A DNA stretch of 7,292 nt from Anaerolineales bacterium (GTDB taxonomy: Bacteria; Chloroflexota; Anaerolineae; Anaerolineales; UBA4823), in the NCBI GenBank assembly GCA_026415275.1, contig JAOAHK010000121.1, forward strand, positions 1 to 7,292, in the 5' to 3' direction. How positions within the stretch are numbered: position 1 is the first letter of the stretch; every line of letters begins with the position of its first letter. Shown one piece after another: positions 5,133 to 7,292 of the stretch. The notes under the pieces were generated by a model, which was not told the origin of the DNA, ran no database searches, and saw nothing but the letters and a program-made list of their open reading frames with translations. The position numbers and the translations under genes are program-made.

Positions 5133-6416
5133 ATGTACTTGCGTGGCAGTAAGTGGAGCGTGCGCCGGCGCCCGCGGCGCCGCTCAAATCCCTTTTTGAT
5201 CGCCATCCTGCTTGGGATGATCGGTGTAGCTTTGTATTTCAATCAGGTGGTTGTGCCGGCTACGCCTCCTTTGTTCATTCCCACTCCCACCCCGACCCGC
5301 AGCCCTGAGTCCTATCTCAATGAAGCCGAGCAGTTGTTTCAAGAAGGGCGCCTGCTGCAAGCGATCAATGCTTACAAAGAGGCGCTGATCGTCGATCCCT
5401 ATAACACTGCTACCTACGTGACACTTGCCCGCTTACAGGTGTTTGCCGGACAATACGAAGAGGCAATCACCAACGCTCAAAATGCTCTGCTGAAAAACCC
5501 CAACAACGCCCTTGCCCATGCGGTTTTGGGATGGGCGCAAGGGTTTACAGGGGATTATCTCTCTGCTGAAGCTTCGCTCAAACGCGCCCTCGAACTTGAT
5601 CCGAACAGTGCTCTGGCTCATGCTTATTACGCTGAGGTGCTGATCAATAAGGGACAGATTGATGACCTCGATAGAGCCATTGAAGAATCGCGGATCGCCA
5701 TGCAATTGGACTCCACCTTACTAGAAACGCGCCGCGCAAGAGGGATCGTTCTTTTGAACACCGGGAAAGAAAATATTGACGCCGCAATTAACGAGTTCAA
5801 AGCTGCGATTGCCATTAACCCCAAGATCGCTGATCTGCACCTCTATCTCGGTTACGCCTATCGAGTGAAAGGAGAGAACGATCTTGCCGTAGAAGAACTT
5901 TTGGCTGCCTATTCGCTCAACCCGAATGATTGGACCCCGCTAGCCGAAATCTCTCTTGCTTATGCTAACATCGGTCAGTACGGAAAAGCCTCGCAATATG
6001 CCGAGCAAGCCATGAAAGTTGAGCCGACCAACCCAAAGTTACACGGCACCTTGGGCATCATGTATTATCGCAATGGCGAAATGTCCAAAGCCGTGAGGGA
6101 ATTAGAGCTAGCTGTGCGCGGCGGCACAATGGAAGATGGCACCGTTGTGCAGGGGATGCCCTTGGATTATGGGACGCCAGCCCAAGTCTATTGGTTTTAC
6201 GGGTTTGCCCTTGCAAAGACCAATCGCTGTGCCGAAGCGGTGCAGGTCTTCCAAACCCTGCTGAGCGGTGTTCCTGACGACCCCCTTGCAGTGGAAAATG
6301 CTAACGCAGGAATCGAGCTGTGTTTGGAGCAAATGGGTCGAACTACACCACAGCCAACGGGACAAACCACACCAGAAACAACACCTGAACCGATGCTAAC
6401 CCCAACGGCAGAATAA
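5133..6416 (+). CDS. membrane-anchored TPR protein, first of a tandem pair
   Basis: The protein has 427 residues. A very basic N-terminus (RRRPRRR, 11-17) precedes one hydrophobic segment (about 20-42), giving a signal anchor with the N-terminus inside. A proline/threonine linker (PTPTPTR, 50-56) leads to about nine tetratricopeptide repeats between residues 58 and 385, many with the canonical A-x3-DP ends (ALELDPNS, AIAINPK). TPR superhelices bind other proteins; here they would lie on the outer face of the membrane. The tail (403-427) is Thr/Pro-rich. Two cysteines near the end, C366 and C397, are the only ones in the outer part and could form a disulfide. Repeat 4 carries a short insertion (GQIDDLDRA). 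The ATG at 5133 appears leaderless. The next gene follows 9 nt after the stop and encodes a paralogue. The partner and function are unknown. Confidence 0.88.
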   Translation: MYLRGSKWSVRRRPRRRSNPFLIAILLGMIGVALYFNQVVVPATPPLFIPTPTPTRSPESYLNEAEQLFQEGRLLQAINAYKEALIVDPYNTATYVTLARLQVFAGQYEEAITNAQNALLKNPNNALAHAVLGWAQGFTGDYLSAEASLKRALELDPNSALAHAYYAEVLINKGQIDDLDRAIEESRIAMQLDSTLLETRRARGIVLLNTGKENIDAAINEFKAAIAINPKIADLHLYLGYAYRVKGENDLAVEELLAAYSLNPNDWTPLAEISLAYANIGQYGKASQYAEQAMKVEPTNPKLHGTLGIMYYRNGEMSKAVRELELAVRGGTMEDGTVVQGMPLDYGTPAQVYWFYGFALAKTNRCAEAVQVFQTLLSGVPDDPLAVENANAGIELCLEQMGRTTPQPTGQTTPETTPEPMLTPTAE

Positions 6417-6425
6417 GAAACCCTT

Positions 6426-7292
6426 ATGGTCGATGAACTGATCAATCGCAGACCCTTGTTTCGCGAAAGAAGAGCGGCCATAAATCCATATCGGATTTTG
6501 GTCTTGATCGTCCTGATCTTAGCTTCGATTTGGGTTTACCGCTCGATCCAACAAGGGGCGATCAAACCGGCGTTTTACCCAACTCCAACGCCCACCCGAA
6601 CGGCGGCTTCGTATATTGAAGAAGCCGAAGCCTATTTCCAAGCTGGCAAAATCTACGACCCTGACCCGCCGCCTCCTGCCGCTCCCCGTCCAGATGCAAT
6701 TGATACGTATCAACGGGCGTTGGAGGTTGATCCCAACAACGCCGAAGCTTGGGCGCGCCTCGCACGCATCCAGACCTATTCTTCGGCTTTGCTCAGCAAC
6801 GACCCTAGCCGACTGCAACGCCTAACCGAAGCGCGCCAGTCGATTGACCGCGCCGTAGAGCTAGCCCCTGACAACAGTACCGTGCGCGCCATCCGTGCCT
6901 TTGTGCTGGATTGGTATGCGACCAATCCCTTGGTAGGAGCTGAGGAACGTCAGGATTTGCTTGCCGAAGCGCAAACCGAAGCCCTGCAAGCCTTTCAACT
7001 CAATCAAAATAACGCATTAGCGTTGGCGTTTTACGCCGAAGTTCTGCTCGACCAACAGAATTGGAGTCAGGCAGAGCAATACGCTGCGCAAGCAGTGCAA
7101 CTCGACCCCGACTCGATGGATGCCCATCGGGTTTATGGCACTGTCTTGGAATCCACTGCCCAATACAATCGTGCGATCCAAGAATATCTTGAAGCCGCGC
7201 GGATCAACCCAAACCTAACCTTTCTCTACCTGTACATTGGGCGCAACTACTTGCGCCTCAAACTCTACGATCGCGCCTTAGAGTTCTTTGCC
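6426..7292 (+). CDS. membrane-anchored TPR protein, second of a tandem pair (runs off right edge)
   Basis: The visible 289 residues repeat the plan of the preceding gene. There is a charged N-terminus (RRPLFRERR, 8-16), one membrane segment (about 21-39), a linker PTPTPTR (52-58) aligning with the PTPTPTR of its neighbour, then TPR units starting SYIEEAEAYFQAGK. Matching landmarks (SYL/SYI-xEAE, AYYAEVL/AFYAEVL, LYLGYAY/LYIGRNY) show the two are paralogues. It differs by insertions: a proline-rich DPDPPPPAAPRPDA (78-91) inside the first repeat, and extra segments near 119-135 and 164-182. The gene starts 9 nt after the previous stop without a clear Shine-Dalgarno, so it is likely co-transcribed and translationally coupled. 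No stop occurs before the window end, so the C-terminus is unseen. An outer-face protein-binding role is inferred from the fold only. Confidence 0.87.
   Translation, partial: MVDELINRRPLFRERRAAINPYRILVLIVLILASIWVYRSIQQGAIKPAFYPTPTPTRTAASYIEEAEAYFQAGKIYDPDPPPPAAPRPDAIDTYQRALEVDPNNAEAWARLARIQTYSSALLSNDPSRLQRLTEARQSIDRAVELAPDNSTVRAIRAFVLDWYATNPLVGAEERQDLLAEAQTEALQAFQLNQNNALALAFYAEVLLDQQNWSQAEQYAAQAVQLDPDSMDAHRVYGTVLESTAQYNRAIQEYLEAARINPNLTFLYLYIGRNYLRLKLYDRALEFFA

Noticed and set aside
6197..6825. Several antisense and shifted frames over the TPR genes
   Set aside because: They are low-complexity shadows of TPR coding sequence; the plus-strand frames carry the clear repeat and membrane-anchor signatures.
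1..7292. CRISPR array, tRNA/rRNA, insertion sequence or phage attachment site
   Set aside because: No regularly spaced repeats, no tRNA-like cloverleaf, no transposase or integrase and no flanking direct repeats were seen.

Overview
This window looks like chromosomal DNA from a moderate-GC bacterium, most likely a member of the Chloroflexota (Anaerolineae-like). The lineage call is inference. It rests on membrane-anchored TPR proteins with PTPTPTR linkers, two promoters that appear to give leaderless mRNAs, and the general look of the core genes. No rRNA, tRNA, CRISPR array, transposase or phage gene is visible.

Layout: The left edge (1-523, minus strand) holds the N-terminal 174 residues of an iron-sulfur/flavin oxidoreductase of the glutamate synthase small subunit (GltD)/NfnB/dihydropyrimidine dehydrogenase type. 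A 286-bp divergent intergenic region (524-809) separates it from a plus-strand FAD oxidoreductase of the DAO family (810-2150, GTG start with a good ribosome binding site). A 207-bp gap with a GC-rich hairpin repeat follows. Next come a histidine phosphatase (2358-2975) and the clamp-loader delta-prime subunit of DNA polymerase III (3021-4055). After these lies a 298-residue protein of no certain family (4172-5068) whose region order resembles the actinobacterial EspG chaperones of type VII secretion. The right end holds two adjacent paralogous genes for single-pass, membrane-anchored TPR proteins (5133-6416, and 6426 running off the right edge).

Transcription: Four plus-strand genes have a recognisable -10 element close upstream. 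Two of them (delta-prime and the first TPR gene) have good -35/-10 promoters whose -10 box ends exactly 6 nt before the ATG, with no Shine-Dalgarno, so their mRNAs should start at or next to the start codon. The EspG-like gene has a perfect TATAAT box and a leader of about 66 nt with a Shine-Dalgarno. The genes therefore look like a same-strand series of mostly separate units rather than one operon. The two TPR genes, 9 nt apart, are the clear exception.

How the genes relate: The two divergent flavoenzymes may serve linked amino-acid or nitrogen metabolism, but this is only positional. The phosphatase and the clamp-loader subunit are housekeeping neighbours. The most novel material is at 4172-7292: an unassigned EspG-like protein followed by two tandem, surface-facing TPR proteins.
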